The translations under genes were made by a program, and so were the position numbers. Under the pieces are notes generated by a model. It saw only the letters and a program-made list of their open reading frames with translations. It had not been told where the DNA came from and searched no databases. This document shows, piece after piece, positions 45,913 through 53,956 of a stretch of 53,956 nt of DNA. Position 1 is the first letter of the stretch. Each line of letters opens with the position of its first letter. Source of the DNA: Aeromicrobium stalagmiti (lineage in GTDB: Bacteria; Actinomycetota; Actinomycetes; Propionibacteriales; Nocardioidaceae). The stretch is taken from assembly GCF_013283745.1 (NCBI RefSeq), contig NZ_JABSTZ010000006.1, positions 1-53,956 of the forward strand. Direction: 5' to 3'.

Positions 45913-46323
45913 TCAGGCCAGCCGGTCGCGCCAGACCTCGAGGTCCTGCACGGCGAACGCGGCGGCATCGGTCAGGCCGTCGCGGTCCCACGTGACGACC
46001 AGCAGGTCGCTGCCCGTGGTCTTGCCCAGGAAGTGCCGGGTCGTGCGCGTCGACGTGATGATGTCGCGGGGCACGACGACCTCCCGCTCGGGCATGAGCT
46101 GCACGAACACCAGGTCGGTGCGGCCGAGCACCAGGGTCCCGGGGCCGCGGACCTGGGCCTTGCCCTCCGAGGCGACCCCGACGAGGTTGGCCGGGGCGCT
46201 GTGCTCGGGATCGGTCGCGGCGATGCGGCGACGATGACGCCGTCGGACGGATCCGACCTTGAGGCGGAGCGCCAGGAGACCCAGCACCAGGACGCCCACG
46301 ACGATGACCAGGATCTCGAGCAT
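45913..46323 (-). CDS. Membrane-anchored conserved protein, PH-like
   Basis: Protein of 136 aa. One N-terminal helix (MLEILVIVVGVLVLGLLALRL), a basic stop-transfer (RRRHRRR) and a beta-rich cytoplasmic domain (GTLVLGRTDLVFVQLMPERE) ending in an amphipathic helix. The fold suggests a bacterial PH-like domain; function unknown. The last 13 bp, including the stop, are tandemly duplicated after the gene (45899-45924). Confidence 0.72.
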   Translation of the reverse strand: MLEILVIVVGVLVLGLLALRLKVGSVRRRHRRRIAATDPEHSAPANLVGVASEGKAQVRGPGTLVLGRTDLVFVQLMPEREVVVPRDIITSTRTTRHFLGKTTGSDLLVVTWDRDGLTDAAAFAVQDLEVWRDRLA

Positions 46324-46356
46324 GGCCCCAGTCTGGCAGCCCCCTAGGCTCGAACC

Positions 46357-47412
46357 ATGGACTCCGACGCGCCCCGATCCTCCGCGCCCCTCGAGCTGGG
46401 TCTCGACACCTTCGGTGACGTCACTGCCGGGGAGGACGGCACACCGCTCCCGTACGACCAGGTGATCCGCAACGTCATCGACCAGGCGGTGCTCGCCGAC
46501 GAGCTGGGACTGGCGTTCTTCGGGGTGGGGGAGCACCACCGCGAGGACTTCGCGGTCACGGCGCCCGAGGTCGTCCTGGCGGCGATCGCGTCGCGCACGA
46601 CGCGCATCCACCTCGGCACGGCCGTGACGGTGCTGAGCTCGGACGACCCGATCCGCGTCTACGAGCGGTTCGCGACGCTCGACGCGGTCTCCGGCGGACG
46701 GGCCGAGGTGATCTTGGGACGGGGCTCGTTCACCGAGTCGTTCCCGCTGTTCGGCTTCGACCTCGCCCAGTACGAGGAGCTGTTCGCCGAGAAGCTCGAC
46801 CTGTTCGCCGCGCTGCGCAGCGAAGGCCCCATCACGTGGGAGGGCAACCTGCGACCGCCGCTGGTGGAGCAGGATATCTTTCCCAAGACGGCGGCCGGGT
46901 CGGTCACGACGTGGATCGGCGTCGGCGGCAGTCCCGAGTCTGTCATCCGCGCGGCCCGTTACGGCATCCCGTTGATGCTCGCCATCATTGGTGGTCCGCC
47001 CGCGCAGTTCGCCCCGTACGCCGACCTCTACCGCCAGGCCCTCGACCAGCTGGGCCAGCCCGTCCTGCCGATCGGCGTGCACTCGCCCGGCCACGTCGCT
47101 GACACCGACGAGCAGGCCCGTGAGGAGCTGTGGCCGCACTTCGCGGTGCAGCGCGAGCGCATCGGGCGGGAGCGAGGCTGGCCGCCACCGACCCGCGAGG
47201 AGTTCGAGGCGTCCGCGGGCCCCGAGGGTGCGATCTACGTCGGATCGCCCCAGACCGTCGCCGACAAGATCGTCCGCAACACCCGCATCCTGGGTCTGGA
47301 CCGGTTCGACCTCAAGTTCAGCAACGGGGCACTGCCGCACGACAAGCTGATGCGGAGCATCGAGCTCTACGGGCGCGAGGTCGCGCCGCTCGTCCACGCA
47401 GCCCTGGCGTGA
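46357..47412 (+). CDS. LLM class flavin-dependent oxidoreductase
   Basis: Protein of 351 aa, luciferase-like TIM barrel using FMN or F420. LGLAFFGVGEHHREDF, TAVTVLSSDDPIRVYERFATLD and GRAEVILGRGSF are typical of the family. Substrate unknown. TAGGCT lies 6 nt before ATG 46357 and there is no ribosome-binding site, so it is probably leaderless. Confidence 0.85.
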   Translation: MDSDAPRSSAPLELGLDTFGDVTAGEDGTPLPYDQVIRNVIDQAVLADELGLAFFGVGEHHREDFAVTAPEVVLAAIASRTTRIHLGTAVTVLSSDDPIRVYERFATLDAVSGGRAEVILGRGSFTESFPLFGFDLAQYEELFAEKLDLFAALRSEGPITWEGNLRPPLVEQDIFPKTAAGSVTTWIGVGGSPESVIRAARYGIPLMLAIIGGPPAQFAPYADLYRQALDQLGQPVLPIGVHSPGHVADTDEQAREELWPHFAVQRERIGRERGWPPPTREEFEASAGPEGAIYVGSPQTVADKIVRNTRILGLDRFDLKFSNGALPHDKLMRSIELYGREVAPLVHAALA

Positions 47413-47437
47413 CGGTGACGCCCGGGCGCGGGGTGGC

Positions 47438-47836
47438 TCAGCCGCCCAGCGGTGCGGGGAACACCTTCCAGCTGCCGTCGCGCTTGCGGACCTGCACGAG
47501 CTCCTGCTCGGCGTTCTTGCCTCGGTCGTACCAGATGCGCACCGTGGCGTCGTCGCCGTCACGTGCGACGACGTCGTAGCGGAACGTGGCGGGCTCGAGC
47601 CCCTCGGCCCGATAGGCGTCGCGGACGCTGTCGACCGCGGCGCAGTCGACCGTGTCGGGATCGACGGTCACCTTGCGCAGCGCGGAGCAGTCGCCGCTCG
47701 CGTACGCGGCCGTCGCGGCCCTGACCGTGGCGATGGGGTCGGGACCGTCGAGATGGCGGCGCACGAGGGTGCCAGCGCCGATCGCGACCACGACGGCGAC
47801 CGTCAGCGTCACCACCTGCAGCATCCGCCGTCGCAT
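47438..47836 (-). CDS. Secreted or anchored hypothetical protein, DUF4878-like
   Basis: Protein of 132 aa. An N-terminal helix (VVTLTVAVVVAIGAGTLV) precedes an NTF2-like small domain (ATVRAATAAYASGDCSALRK...WYDRGKNAEQELVQVRKRDG), which resembles the DUF4878 lumazine-binding-like fold. AGGGAGGG stands before ATG 47836. Function unknown. Confidence 0.65.
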   Translation of the reverse strand: MRRRMLQVVTLTVAVVVAIGAGTLVRRHLDGPDPIATVRAATAAYASGDCSALRKVTVDPDTVDCAAVDSVRDAYRAEGLEPATFRYDVVARDGDDATVRIWYDRGKNAEQELVQVRKRDGSWKVFPAPLGG

Positions 47837-47927
47837 CGGTTCCCTCCCTGTGGTGCAGCCTCGACCGTATCCGCAGTCGGTGGCACCGGCGAGGGGGGCG
47901 GAGCCGCACGCCTCCTAGAGTGGCAGG

Positions 47928-48749
47928 GTGGACGAGGCCCAGCGACGTGTCGAGATCGTCCCTGACCGTGACCGACCGTCGGCGTTCACCCTGCAGATCG
48001 ACGGCACCGACCAGTCCTACGTCGATCTCGACGACCCGACGCGGCTCGAGTTCGACTACATGCAACGCATCGCCGACGTCATCGACGCACACGGCCCGGC
48101 GGGCGCTCCGCTGCGGTGCGTGCACGTCGGGGGAGCGGCCCTGACGATTCCCCGCTACGTCGCGGCCAGCCGGCCCCGGTCGTCCCAGACCGTGCTCGAG
48201 CCGGACGAGGCCGTCACGGCGTTGGTGCGCGAGCGGCTGCCGCTGCCCCGCAGCAGCGGCATCAAGATCCGCCCGGTCGACGGGCGCTCGGGCATCGCCG
48301 CGATGCGCGACGACCTCGCCGACATCATCGTGCTCGACGCCTTCGACGGTGCACGCATCCCGGCCGAGCTGACGACCGTGGAGTACTTCGCCGAGCTGGC
48401 GCGGGTCGTCGTCGACGACGGTCTCGTCCTGCTCAACATCGCCGACAAGGCGCCGTTCCCGTACGCCCGCCGGGTCGTGCGCGGCGTCTGCGACACGTTT
48501 CCGCAGGTCATGATCAGCGCCGAGCCCGCGACCCTGAAGGGCCGCCGGTTCGGCAACGTGCTGGTCGTGGCGTCCCGAGCGCCCCTGCCGTGGGAGGCGC
48601 TCGCACGCCGGGCCGCCAGCTCGCCGTTCCCCTACCGCGTGCTGCCCTACCGCGACGTCGTCGCCGCGTTCGCAGCCAAGGCACCGTTCACCGACGCGGA
48701 CAGCCAACGATCGCCTGCGCCGCCCGGCGGAGCGACCTTCTTCAGCTGA
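47928..48749 (+). CDS. Spermidine synthase-like methyltransferase-fold protein
   Basis: Protein of 273 aa. LRCVHVGGAALTIPRYVAAS corresponds to the nucleotide-binding loop, TVLEPDEAVTALVRERLPL to the acidic loop, and DIIVLDAFDGARIP to the active-site region of the spermidine synthase family. Actinobacterial members often do not make polyamines, so the product is uncertain. GTG 47928 has TAGAGT 6 nt upstream (leaderless). Confidence 0.78.
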   Translation: MDEAQRRVEIVPDRDRPSAFTLQIDGTDQSYVDLDDPTRLEFDYMQRIADVIDAHGPAGAPLRCVHVGGAALTIPRYVAASRPRSSQTVLEPDEAVTALVRERLPLPRSSGIKIRPVDGRSGIAAMRDDLADIIVLDAFDGARIPAELTTVEYFAELARVVVDDGLVLLNIADKAPFPYARRVVRGVCDTFPQVMISAEPATLKGRRFGNVLVVASRAPLPWEALARRAASSPFPYRVLPYRDVVAAFAAKAPFTDADSQRSPAPPGGATFFS

Positions 48750-48755
48750 CGCCCG

Positions 48756-48837
48756 CGCGAGTGGCGCAAACCGTCCCCCGAGTGGCGCAAAATCGGACGA
48801 CTCGCCGTCTCACTTTGTTGATCTTGCGCCACTCGCG
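48756..48837. repeat. Inverted and direct GAGTGGCGCAA repeats
   Basis: CGCGAGTGGCGCAA (48756-48769) is repeated as CGAGTGGCGCAA (48779-48790) and inverted as TTGCGCCACTCGCG (48824-48837). The outer copies can form a 14-bp stem between two convergent genes. It could act as a bidirectional terminator or be a dispersed small repeat. Confidence 0.65.
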
Positions 48838-48846
48838 GATCGGGGG

Positions 48847-50058
48847 TCAGGCGTTGAGGGCCTCGGCGAGGGCGTCGACGGCGTGGTCGATCTCCTCCTT
48901 GGTGATCACCAGCGGGGGAGCGATGCGCAGCGTCCGCTCGTGGGTCTCCTTGCAGAGGACACCGCGGTCGCGCAGCGCCATCGACACCTCGCGTCCGGTC
49001 TTGGCGCGCGGGTCGATGTCGACGCCGGCCCAGAGGCCGCGACCGCGCACCGTCGCGACGCCCTTGCCGACCAGCTCGTCGAGGCGTCCGTGCAGGTAGC
49101 GACCCAGCTCGAGCGACCGCGTCTGGAACTCCCCGGTGGCGAGCAGGTCGACGACCGCGCGACCCACGGCGCAGGCCACGGGATAGCCGCCGAACGTCGA
49201 CCCGTGCTGGCCGGGCTTCAGCACGCCGAGCACGTCGGCGCGACCGACGACCGCCGAGACGGGGATGATGCCGCCGCCGAGGGCCTTGCCGAGCGTGTAG
49301 AGATCGGCACGGACGTCGTCGTGGTCGAGGGCGAAGAGCTTGCCCGTGCGCGCCAGGCCCGACTGGATCTCGTCGTCGATCATCAGGACGTTGTTCTCGT
49401 CGCACAGCTGGCGGACGCCGGCGAAGAACCCTGACGGCGGCACGATGACGCCGGCCTCGCCCTGGATCGGCTCCATCAGGATCGCCGCGGTGTTGGGCGT
49501 GATCGCCGCGCGGATCGCCTCGAGGTCGCCGTACGGCACCGTGATGAAGCCCGGCGTGAACGGTCCGTAGTTGTCGTGCGCGGCCGGGTCGTCGGAGAAC
49601 GACACGATCGTCGTCGTCCGACCGTGGAAGTTGCCCGCGGCGACGATGATCTCGGCGGAGTTGAACTCCACGCCCTTGACCTCGTAGGCCCACTTGCGGG
49701 CGACCTTGATGGCCGACTCGACCGCTTCGGCGCCCGTGTTCATCGTCAGCACCATCTCGGTGCCGGTCAGCTCGGCCAGCTCGCGGCAGAACGCGCCGAA
49801 CTGGTCGTTGTGGAAGGCGCGCGACGTCAGCGTCAGCTTGTCGAGCTGTGACCGCGCCGCCTCGACGAGGGCCGGGTGGCGGTGGCCGAAGTTGAGCGCG
49901 GAGTAGCCCGACAGGAAGTCGAGGTAGCGGTTGCCGTCGACGTCGGTCACCCAGGCGCCCTCGGCCTCGGCGATCACGACCGGGAGCGGGTGGTAGTTGT
50001 GCGCCCCCCACTCCTCGTCGAGCTTGATGAAGGAGGAGGTCAGTCCGGAATCAGCCAT
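48847..50058 (-). CDS. rocD: Ornithine--oxo-acid transaminase
   Basis: Protein of 403 aa, class III PLP aminotransferase. YLDFLSGYSALNFGHRHPAL, NTGAEAVESAIKVARKW, EPIQGEAGVIVPP, DDEIQSGLARTGKLFA, and the PLP Lys in TLGKALGGGIIPVS are typical of RocD. It converts ornithine and 2-oxoglutarate to glutamate semialdehyde and glutamate. TACCGT lies 6 nt upstream of the start (leaderless). Confidence 0.9.
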   Translation of the reverse strand: MADSGLTSSFIKLDEEWGAHNYHPLPVVIAEAEGAWVTDVDGNRYLDFLSGYSALNFGHRHPALVEAARSQLDKLTLTSRAFHNDQFGAFCRELAELTGTEMVLTMNTGAEAVESAIKVARKWAYEVKGVEFNSAEIIVAAGNFHGRTTTIVSFSDDPAAHDNYGPFTPGFITVPYGDLEAIRAAITPNTAAILMEPIQGEAGVIVPPSGFFAGVRQLCDENNVLMIDDEIQSGLARTGKLFALDHDDVRADLYTLGKALGGGIIPVSAVVGRADVLGVLKPGQHGSTFGGYPVACAVGRAVVDLLATGEFQTRSLELGRYLHGRLDELVGKGVATVRGRGLWAGVDIDPRAKTGREVSMALRDRGVLCKETHERTLRIAPPLVITKEEIDHAVDALAEALNA

Positions 50059-50115
50059 GCGCCCACGGTACAAGCCGCGAGATCTGTCGCCAGCCCGGCA
50101 GGCTAGCCTGAGCAC

Positions 50116-50646
50116 GTGCTTGGACCCGATCTCGCCGCCGCCGTGCGCCCGGTCAGTGGTCCGGTCCGGGCTCTTCGGTCCCTGGCCGCCGCACTGGTCT
50201 GCGTGACGGCAGCAGCCGTCGGGCACCACGAGGCCGGGGGAGAGCTGCCGCTCGTCGCCGTGCTCTCGGTCCTGGCGGGGGCGGGCGCCGTCGCGTGGCT
50301 GCTGGCCGCCCGGCGCGTCACTGTGGGCCAGATGCTCGGCCTGCTCGTGCTGTGCCAGGTCGCCGTGCACCTGGGCGCCTCGGGCCAGGACATGACGATG
50401 TCGGTGTCGATGCTCGGCGCCCACGTCGTGGCGACTGCCGTCAGCGTGCTGACGCTCGCGCGCGGCGAGCGGCTCGTGTTCCTCCTCGCCGAGCGGCTCG
50501 GTCTGCGCCTGCTGCCGGTCCGGTGGACGATCGGCGCACTGCCGCTGACCCCACGGCTGCTGCCCGTGCTGGTCGAGCGGACCCTGCACGACGTACGTCT
50601 CGCGCACTCGCGCTCGTTGAGAGGACCGCCGCTCGGGCTCAGCTGA
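50116..50646 (+). CDS. Membrane protein of the copper operon, hypothetical
   Basis: Protein of 176 aa with about four hydrophobic stretches (LAAALVCVTAAAVG, LPLVAVLSVLAGAGAVAWLLAA, QMLGLLVLCQVAVHLGA, LGAHVVATAVSVLTLA), several His and Met (GHHEAGG, GASGQDMTMSVSMLGAHV) in loops. It precedes the ycnI-copC-copD genes and may be a metal-relay membrane protein. GTG 50116 has TAGCCT 6 nt upstream. Confidence 0.65.
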   Translation: MLGPDLAAAVRPVSGPVRALRSLAAALVCVTAAAVGHHEAGGELPLVAVLSVLAGAGAVAWLLAARRVTVGQMLGLLVLCQVAVHLGASGQDMTMSVSMLGAHVVATAVSVLTLARGERLVFLLAERLGLRLLPVRWTIGALPLTPRLLPVLVERTLHDVRLAHSRSLRGPPLGLS

Positions 50647-50683
50647 CCCGACCGCACCCCTCTCACCCAGAAAGCTCACCATC

Positions 50684-51391
50684 ATGCATCGCACCACCGC
50701 GCGGCTCAGCGCTGCGCTCATCACGGTTGCCCTCGTGGCCGTCGCCGCCCCGGCTTCGGCCCACGTCAACGTCTCGTCGACCGACGCGGCCCAGGGCGGC
50801 TACGGCAAGGCCGTGTTCCGCGTCCCCAACGAGTCCGACACCGCCGCGACGACCACGGTCGCGGTGACCCTGCCGGCCGACACCCCGTTCGCCTTCGTGA
50901 CCGCCGGCGCCAAGCCGGGCTGGAAGGTCACGATCGCGAAGAAGAAGCTCGACCGCGCCACGAAGGTCGGCGACTTCGAGCTGACCGAGGCCGTCCGCAC
51001 CATCACGTGGACGACGAGCGGCGACGGCATCCCGGTCGGACAGTTCGACGAGTTCGCGATCTCCGGCGGACCGTTCCCGGAGGCCGACGAGATCGCCTTC
51101 ACGGTCGAGCAGACCTATGACGACGGCGAGGTCTCCAGCTGGGACGAGGCGCAGGAGGGTGACACCGAGCCCGAGAACCCGGCGCCTGTCCTCGCCCTGG
51201 CGAAGGCGACGACCGACCACCACGGGGCGGCGACGGCGACGTCCGCCGCGGACGAGTCCGACGACACCGACGAGGCCAGTGGCTCCGACGACTCGGGCGA
51301 CAGCCTCGGCACGTGGCTCGGCGGCGGGGCGCTCCTGGTGGCTCTCGCTGCACTTGTTGTGGCACTGCGGGAGAATCGACGTCGTGCGTAA
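50684..51391 (+). CDS. YcnI family copper-binding protein (DUF1775)
   Basis: Protein of 235 aa. Signal peptide ending ...APASAHVNVSS leaves His as the first mature residue, the copper ligand position of YcnI. AVTLPADTPFAFVTAGAKPGWKV and QFDEFAISGGPFP are family motifs. An acidic linker and a C-terminal helix (WLGGGALLVALAALVVAL) anchor it to the membrane. It overlaps copC by 8 bp. Confidence 0.88.
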   Translation: MHRTTARLSAALITVALVAVAAPASAHVNVSSTDAAQGGYGKAVFRVPNESDTAATTTVAVTLPADTPFAFVTAGAKPGWKVTIAKKKLDRATKVGDFELTEAVRTITWTTSGDGIPVGQFDEFAISGGPFPEADEIAFTVEQTYDDGEVSSWDEAQEGDTEPENPAPVLALAKATTDHHGAATATSAADESDDTDEASGSDDSGDSLGTWLGGGALLVALAALVVALRENRRRA

Positions 51392-51899
51392 AGACGTCCT
51401 CATCCGCGGGATCCTCGTGGGTCTCGTGCTGCTCGTCGCCGGGGCGGGACCGGCCAGTGCCCATGCGGCGCTGGTCGGTTCCGACCCGGCCGACGGGTCG
51501 ACCCAGACGTCCGCGCCGACCACCGTGACGCTGACCTTCAACGAGCCGATCGGCAACCCGGCCTATCTCGCCGTGACGGCGCCGGACGGCACGAAGCTGT
51601 CGGTCACCGACATCCGCGCCGTCGACCAGGAGGTCACCGCCACGGTCGCCGACGTCGACCAGAAGGGTCGCTACAGCGCGGCCTACCGGGTCGTGTCGGC
51701 CGACGGTCACCCCGTCGCGGGCACATTGACGTACGACGTCTCGGCCGGTCGCGCCGTCACCCAGGTGGAGGCGCCGCAGGAGCAGTCCTTCTTCCACCGG
51801 CACAGCAACCACCTGTTCTGGGGCATCCTCGCCGCGGTCGTCGCGGTCGCACTGCTCCTGGCACCCCTGAGGAGGCGCGATGACGCAGACCGTGCGTGA
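51384..51899 (+). CDS. copC: Copper resistance protein CopC
   Basis: Protein of 171 aa. Signal peptide ...AGAGPASAHAALVGSDPADGS with an N-terminal mature His, beta-barrel segments VTLTFNEPIGN and VVSADGHPVAGTLTYDV, and a C-terminal helix (LFWGILAAVVAVALLLAPL). GTG start at 51384 overlaps ycnI. It probably binds Cu(II) outside the membrane and passes it to CopD. A His-Asn pair (HRHSNH) before the helix may help. Confidence 0.9.
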   Translation: MRKDVLIRGILVGLVLLVAGAGPASAHAALVGSDPADGSTQTSAPTTVTLTFNEPIGNPAYLAVTAPDGTKLSVTDIRAVDQEVTATVADVDQKGRYSAAYRVVSADGHPVAGTLTYDVSAGRAVTQVEAPQEQSFFHRHSNHLFWGILAAVVAVALLLAPLRRRDDADRA

Positions 51900-53832
51900 C
51901 ACCACGGCAGGCTTCCTGGTCGCGGGCCTCGCCCTGCTGTTCTTCCTCGTCGTCGGCGGGGGAGCACCCGAGCCGACCCCGGTCGGTGACCCGGGGGCGT
52001 TCGTCGGCTGGAGCGTGCCGTTCGTCAAGCTGCTGACGGACGTCTGCGCGGTGCTCGTGGTCGGCTTCCTGCTGGCCGCGACCTTCCTGCTCCCGTCGGC
52101 CGAGCCCGAGGCCCAGGGACTCTCGGTGCAGGCCGTGCGACTGGCCTCCCGCTGGGCGCACGTCTGGTGGGTCGCGAGCCTCTTCTCCTTCTTCGCCAAG
52201 ACCGCCGAGGCGTTCGGCAAGGGCATCCTCGACCTGTCGTTCGCCGAGATCACCGGCTTCGCGGGCACCTCCAACGGCCGCGCGGTCTGGGTGCAGGCGC
52301 TCGCCGCACTGCTCGTCGCGGTCGCGACGCGCTGGACGCTCTCGATCCGCGCCCTGGCCGCGATCCTGGGGCTCTCGCTGGCGACCCTGGCTCCGGTGGC
52401 CCTCACCGGTCACTCGGCCGGCTCCGGGTCGCACGACCTCGCGACCACGAGCCTCTACCTGCACATCATGGGGGCCACGATCTGGGTCGGCGGCCTCGCC
52501 GCGCTGGCGTGGGTCGCGCTGCGCGGCAGCAAGCGGCTCGAGCCGGCCATCGCCCGCTACTCGTCGGTGGCCCTGTGGGCCTTCGTGATCGTCGGCGTCT
52601 CCGGCGCCGTCAACGCTGCCGTACGGCTGCGATCGCTCGGCGACGTGTTCGGCGAGGCATACGGCCTGCTCGTCGTCACCAAGATCGCGGCCCTCGTGAT
52701 CCTCGGCGGCTTCGGCTACTGGCACCGCCGCAGGATCGTCGCCACGGGCGGCGGGTTCCTCCGCATCGCGATCACCGAGGTGTTCGTCATGGGCGCCGCG
52801 ATGGGTCTCGCCGTGGCGCTCTCACGCACACCGACGCCGGTCGGTGACGACGTCCTCAAGACCCCGGTCGAGGAGCTGCTCGGCGGGCCGTTGCCCGACG
52901 CGCCGACGGTCCTGAGGCTCCTGTGGGGCTTCTCCGGCAATGGCGTCGGCCTGGCCATCGTTGGCCTCGGCACCGCGTTCTACCTGCGGGGCGTGCTGAC
53001 GATGCGTCGTCGCGGCGACCACTGGCCCGTCGGGCGCACCCTCTCGTGGATGGCAGGGATGCTGGTCATCGCCTGGGCCACGTTCGGTGGCCTGGGGGAG
53101 TACTCCCACGTGCTGTTCAGCGCACACATGGCGTCGCACATGCTGCTGTCGATGGTCGCGCCGATCTTCATCGCCCTCGGCGCCCCGATGACCCTGGCCC
53201 TGCGCACCCTGCCCGGTCCTCGTCAGCCGGGGGAGGTCTCACCTCGGTCGATGCTCCTGGGGTTCCTCAGCTCGCGCTACTCCTCGTTCGTGACCCATCC
53301 CGTCGTCGGGCCGGTCCTGTTCGTCGGAAGCCTCTACGGGCTCTACTTCACCGGGATCTTCGAGACCCTGATGGGCAACCACTGGGGTCACGCGATCATG
53401 GAGATCCACTTCCTGGCCGTCGGGACGTTGTTCTACTACGTGCTGATCGGCATCGACCCCTCGCCGCGCAACCTGCAGCCGGTCGCCCGCTTCGGCGTCC
53501 TGCTCGTCACGGTGCCATTCCACGCCTTCTTCGCGATCGCGGTGATGTCGTCCAACACGGTCTTCGCCCTCGACTACTGGAAGGAGCTCGACCGCCCCTA
53601 CCGCACGGACCTGCTGGCCGACCAGTACCTCGGCGGCGGCATGGCCTGGGCGATGGGCGAGATCCCGCTGGTGCTCGTGATGGTCGCCATCTTGTTCCAG
53701 TGGTTCCGCTCCGACGCCCGGGAGGCCAAGCGCTTCGACCGTGCCGAGGACCGCACCGAGGACGCCGCGCTCGAGGCCTACAACGCACGGCTGCGCGACC
53801 TCGCCGAGTACGGCAAGCGGCGCGAGCCCTAG
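51880..53832 (+). CDS. CopD-CtaG fusion: copper import and cytochrome oxidase assembly
   Basis: Protein of 650 aa with many helices. The N-terminal half is CopD-like (HSAGSGSHDLATTSLYLHIM, GATIWVGGLAALAWVALRG, LWAFVIVGVSGAVNAA); the C-terminal half is CtaG/caa3-assembly-like (FSAHMASHMLLSMVAPIFIA, LGAPMTLALRTLPGPRQPGE, HFLAVGTLFYYVLIGIDPSPR). It probably moves copper for respiratory oxidase maturation. It overlaps copC by 20 bp. Its TAG stop forms the CTAG target of the IS481-like element. Confidence 0.88.
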   Translation: MTQTVRDTTAGFLVAGLALLFFLVVGGGAPEPTPVGDPGAFVGWSVPFVKLLTDVCAVLVVGFLLAATFLLPSAEPEAQGLSVQAVRLASRWAHVWWVASLFSFFAKTAEAFGKGILDLSFAEITGFAGTSNGRAVWVQALAALLVAVATRWTLSIRALAAILGLSLATLAPVALTGHSAGSGSHDLATTSLYLHIMGATIWVGGLAALAWVALRGSKRLEPAIARYSSVALWAFVIVGVSGAVNAAVRLRSLGDVFGEAYGLLVVTKIAALVILGGFGYWHRRRIVATGGGFLRIAITEVFVMGAAMGLAVALSRTPTPVGDDVLKTPVEELLGGPLPDAPTVLRLLWGFSGNGVGLAIVGLGTAFYLRGVLTMRRRGDHWPVGRTLSWMAGMLVIAWATFGGLGEYSHVLFSAHMASHMLLSMVAPIFIALGAPMTLALRTLPGPRQPGEVSPRSMLLGFLSSRYSSFVTHPVVGPVLFVGSLYGLYFTGIFETLMGNHWGHAIMEIHFLAVGTLFYYVLIGIDPSPRNLQPVARFGVLLVTVPFHAFFAIAVMSSNTVFALDYWKELDRPYRTDLLADQYLGGGMAWAMGEIPLVLVMVAILFQWFRSDAREAKRFDRAEDRTEDAALEAYNARLRDLAEYGKRREP

Positions 53833-53956
53833 GTGTGATGTCCAGGGACGTTGGTCAGTCGGGTGACTGGTGGCTTGCCGCCGGTAGCGGAGTGGGCTCG
53901 GTGATGATTGTAGAAGTGCAGCCAGCGCGGCAGCGCTGCGGTGCGCTGGTCGTTTG
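53829..53956 (-). mobile_element. IS481-family element, one end (partial)
   Basis: The TGTGATGTCCAGGGACGTT end sequence is inverted-repeat-like and abuts the copD stop. The remaining element lies beyond the window. CTAG (53829-53832) at the junction matches the known preference of IS481 for NCTAGN targets. Confidence 0.75.
53829..53956 (-). CDS. IS481 family transposase, C-terminal part
   Basis: The minus strand encodes RWLHFYNHHRAHSATGGKPP followed by VTRLTNVPGHHT and a TAG stop (53831-53829). The YN-x2-R-x-H...GG-x-PP pattern is the end of the DDE integrase core in IS481-type transposases. The gene continues past the window edge. The stop codon is formed by the same CTAG that ends copD. 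Confidence 0.85.
   Translation of the reverse strand, partial: NDQRTAALPRWLHFYNHHRAHSATGGKPPVTRLTNVPGHHT

Overview
The window is a high-GC actinobacterial chromosome segment. The gene order TPR protein, HAD phosphatase, tlyA, nadK, recN, steA, steB, pyrG, Nudix, xerD, parA, scpA, scpB, rluB, cmk, der matches the conserved block that Mycobacterium tuberculosis carries around Rv1691-Rv1713. GTG and TTG starts, GTGA/ATGA overlaps and many apparently leaderless promoters fit the phylum. A Nocardioides/Aeromicrobium-like organism is my guess; the sequence alone does not prove a genus.

Layout. (1) 1-137: 3' end of a 5S rRNA and its terminator. (2) 193-21114: dense core block on the + strand, interrupted only by one minus-strand beta-propeller lipoprotein-like gene. 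It covers translation and ribosome modification (tlyA, rluB, der), cofactor and nucleotide synthesis (nadK, pyrG, cmk), DNA repair and chromosome dynamics (recN, xerD, parA with a small RHH-like partner, scpAB), cell-envelope division factors (steAB), tyrosine synthesis (tyrA) and phospholipid acylation (plsC-like). (3) 21181-40912: tRNA-Pro(GGG) carries an integrated genomic island of about 19.7 kb. The island is bounded by a perfect 35-bp direct repeat of the tRNA 3' end and has no recognisable integrase. It holds an IS256-family element, an unusual CPD-type metal P-type ATPase cluster with a Tat-exported multicopper oxidase, and a substrate-level energy module (carbamate kinase; phosphoketolase coupled to a GH65 sugar phosphorylase). 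It also holds a decayed KmtR/CDF nickel-cobalt efflux pair and a complete copA-csoR operon with a CsoR-type operator. (4) 40936-53832: core-like chromosome resumes with tandem secreted EEP-family nucleases, a LOG/Nudix pair, an esterase, divergent S4 proteins, an LLM oxidoreductase, a spermidine-synthase-like protein, ornithine aminotransferase and a ycnI-copC-copD/ctaG copper operon. (5) 53829-53956: start of an IS481-family element inserted at the CTAG that forms the copD stop codon.

The most interesting points are listed here. The island joins copper efflux/oxidation to acetyl-phosphate and carbamoyl-phosphate (ATP-yielding) metabolism. An identical 14-mer resembling a DosR/DevR site stands upstream of both metabolic units. 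A putative RNA switch could mask the ribosome-binding site of a 16-codon leader ORF that overlaps the carbamate kinase start. An ArsR (KmtR-like) gene has an internal stop and sits next to a doubly frameshifted CDF gene. The sequence pattern TANNNT-N6-start codon recurs at eight genes, implying widespread leaderless transcription.
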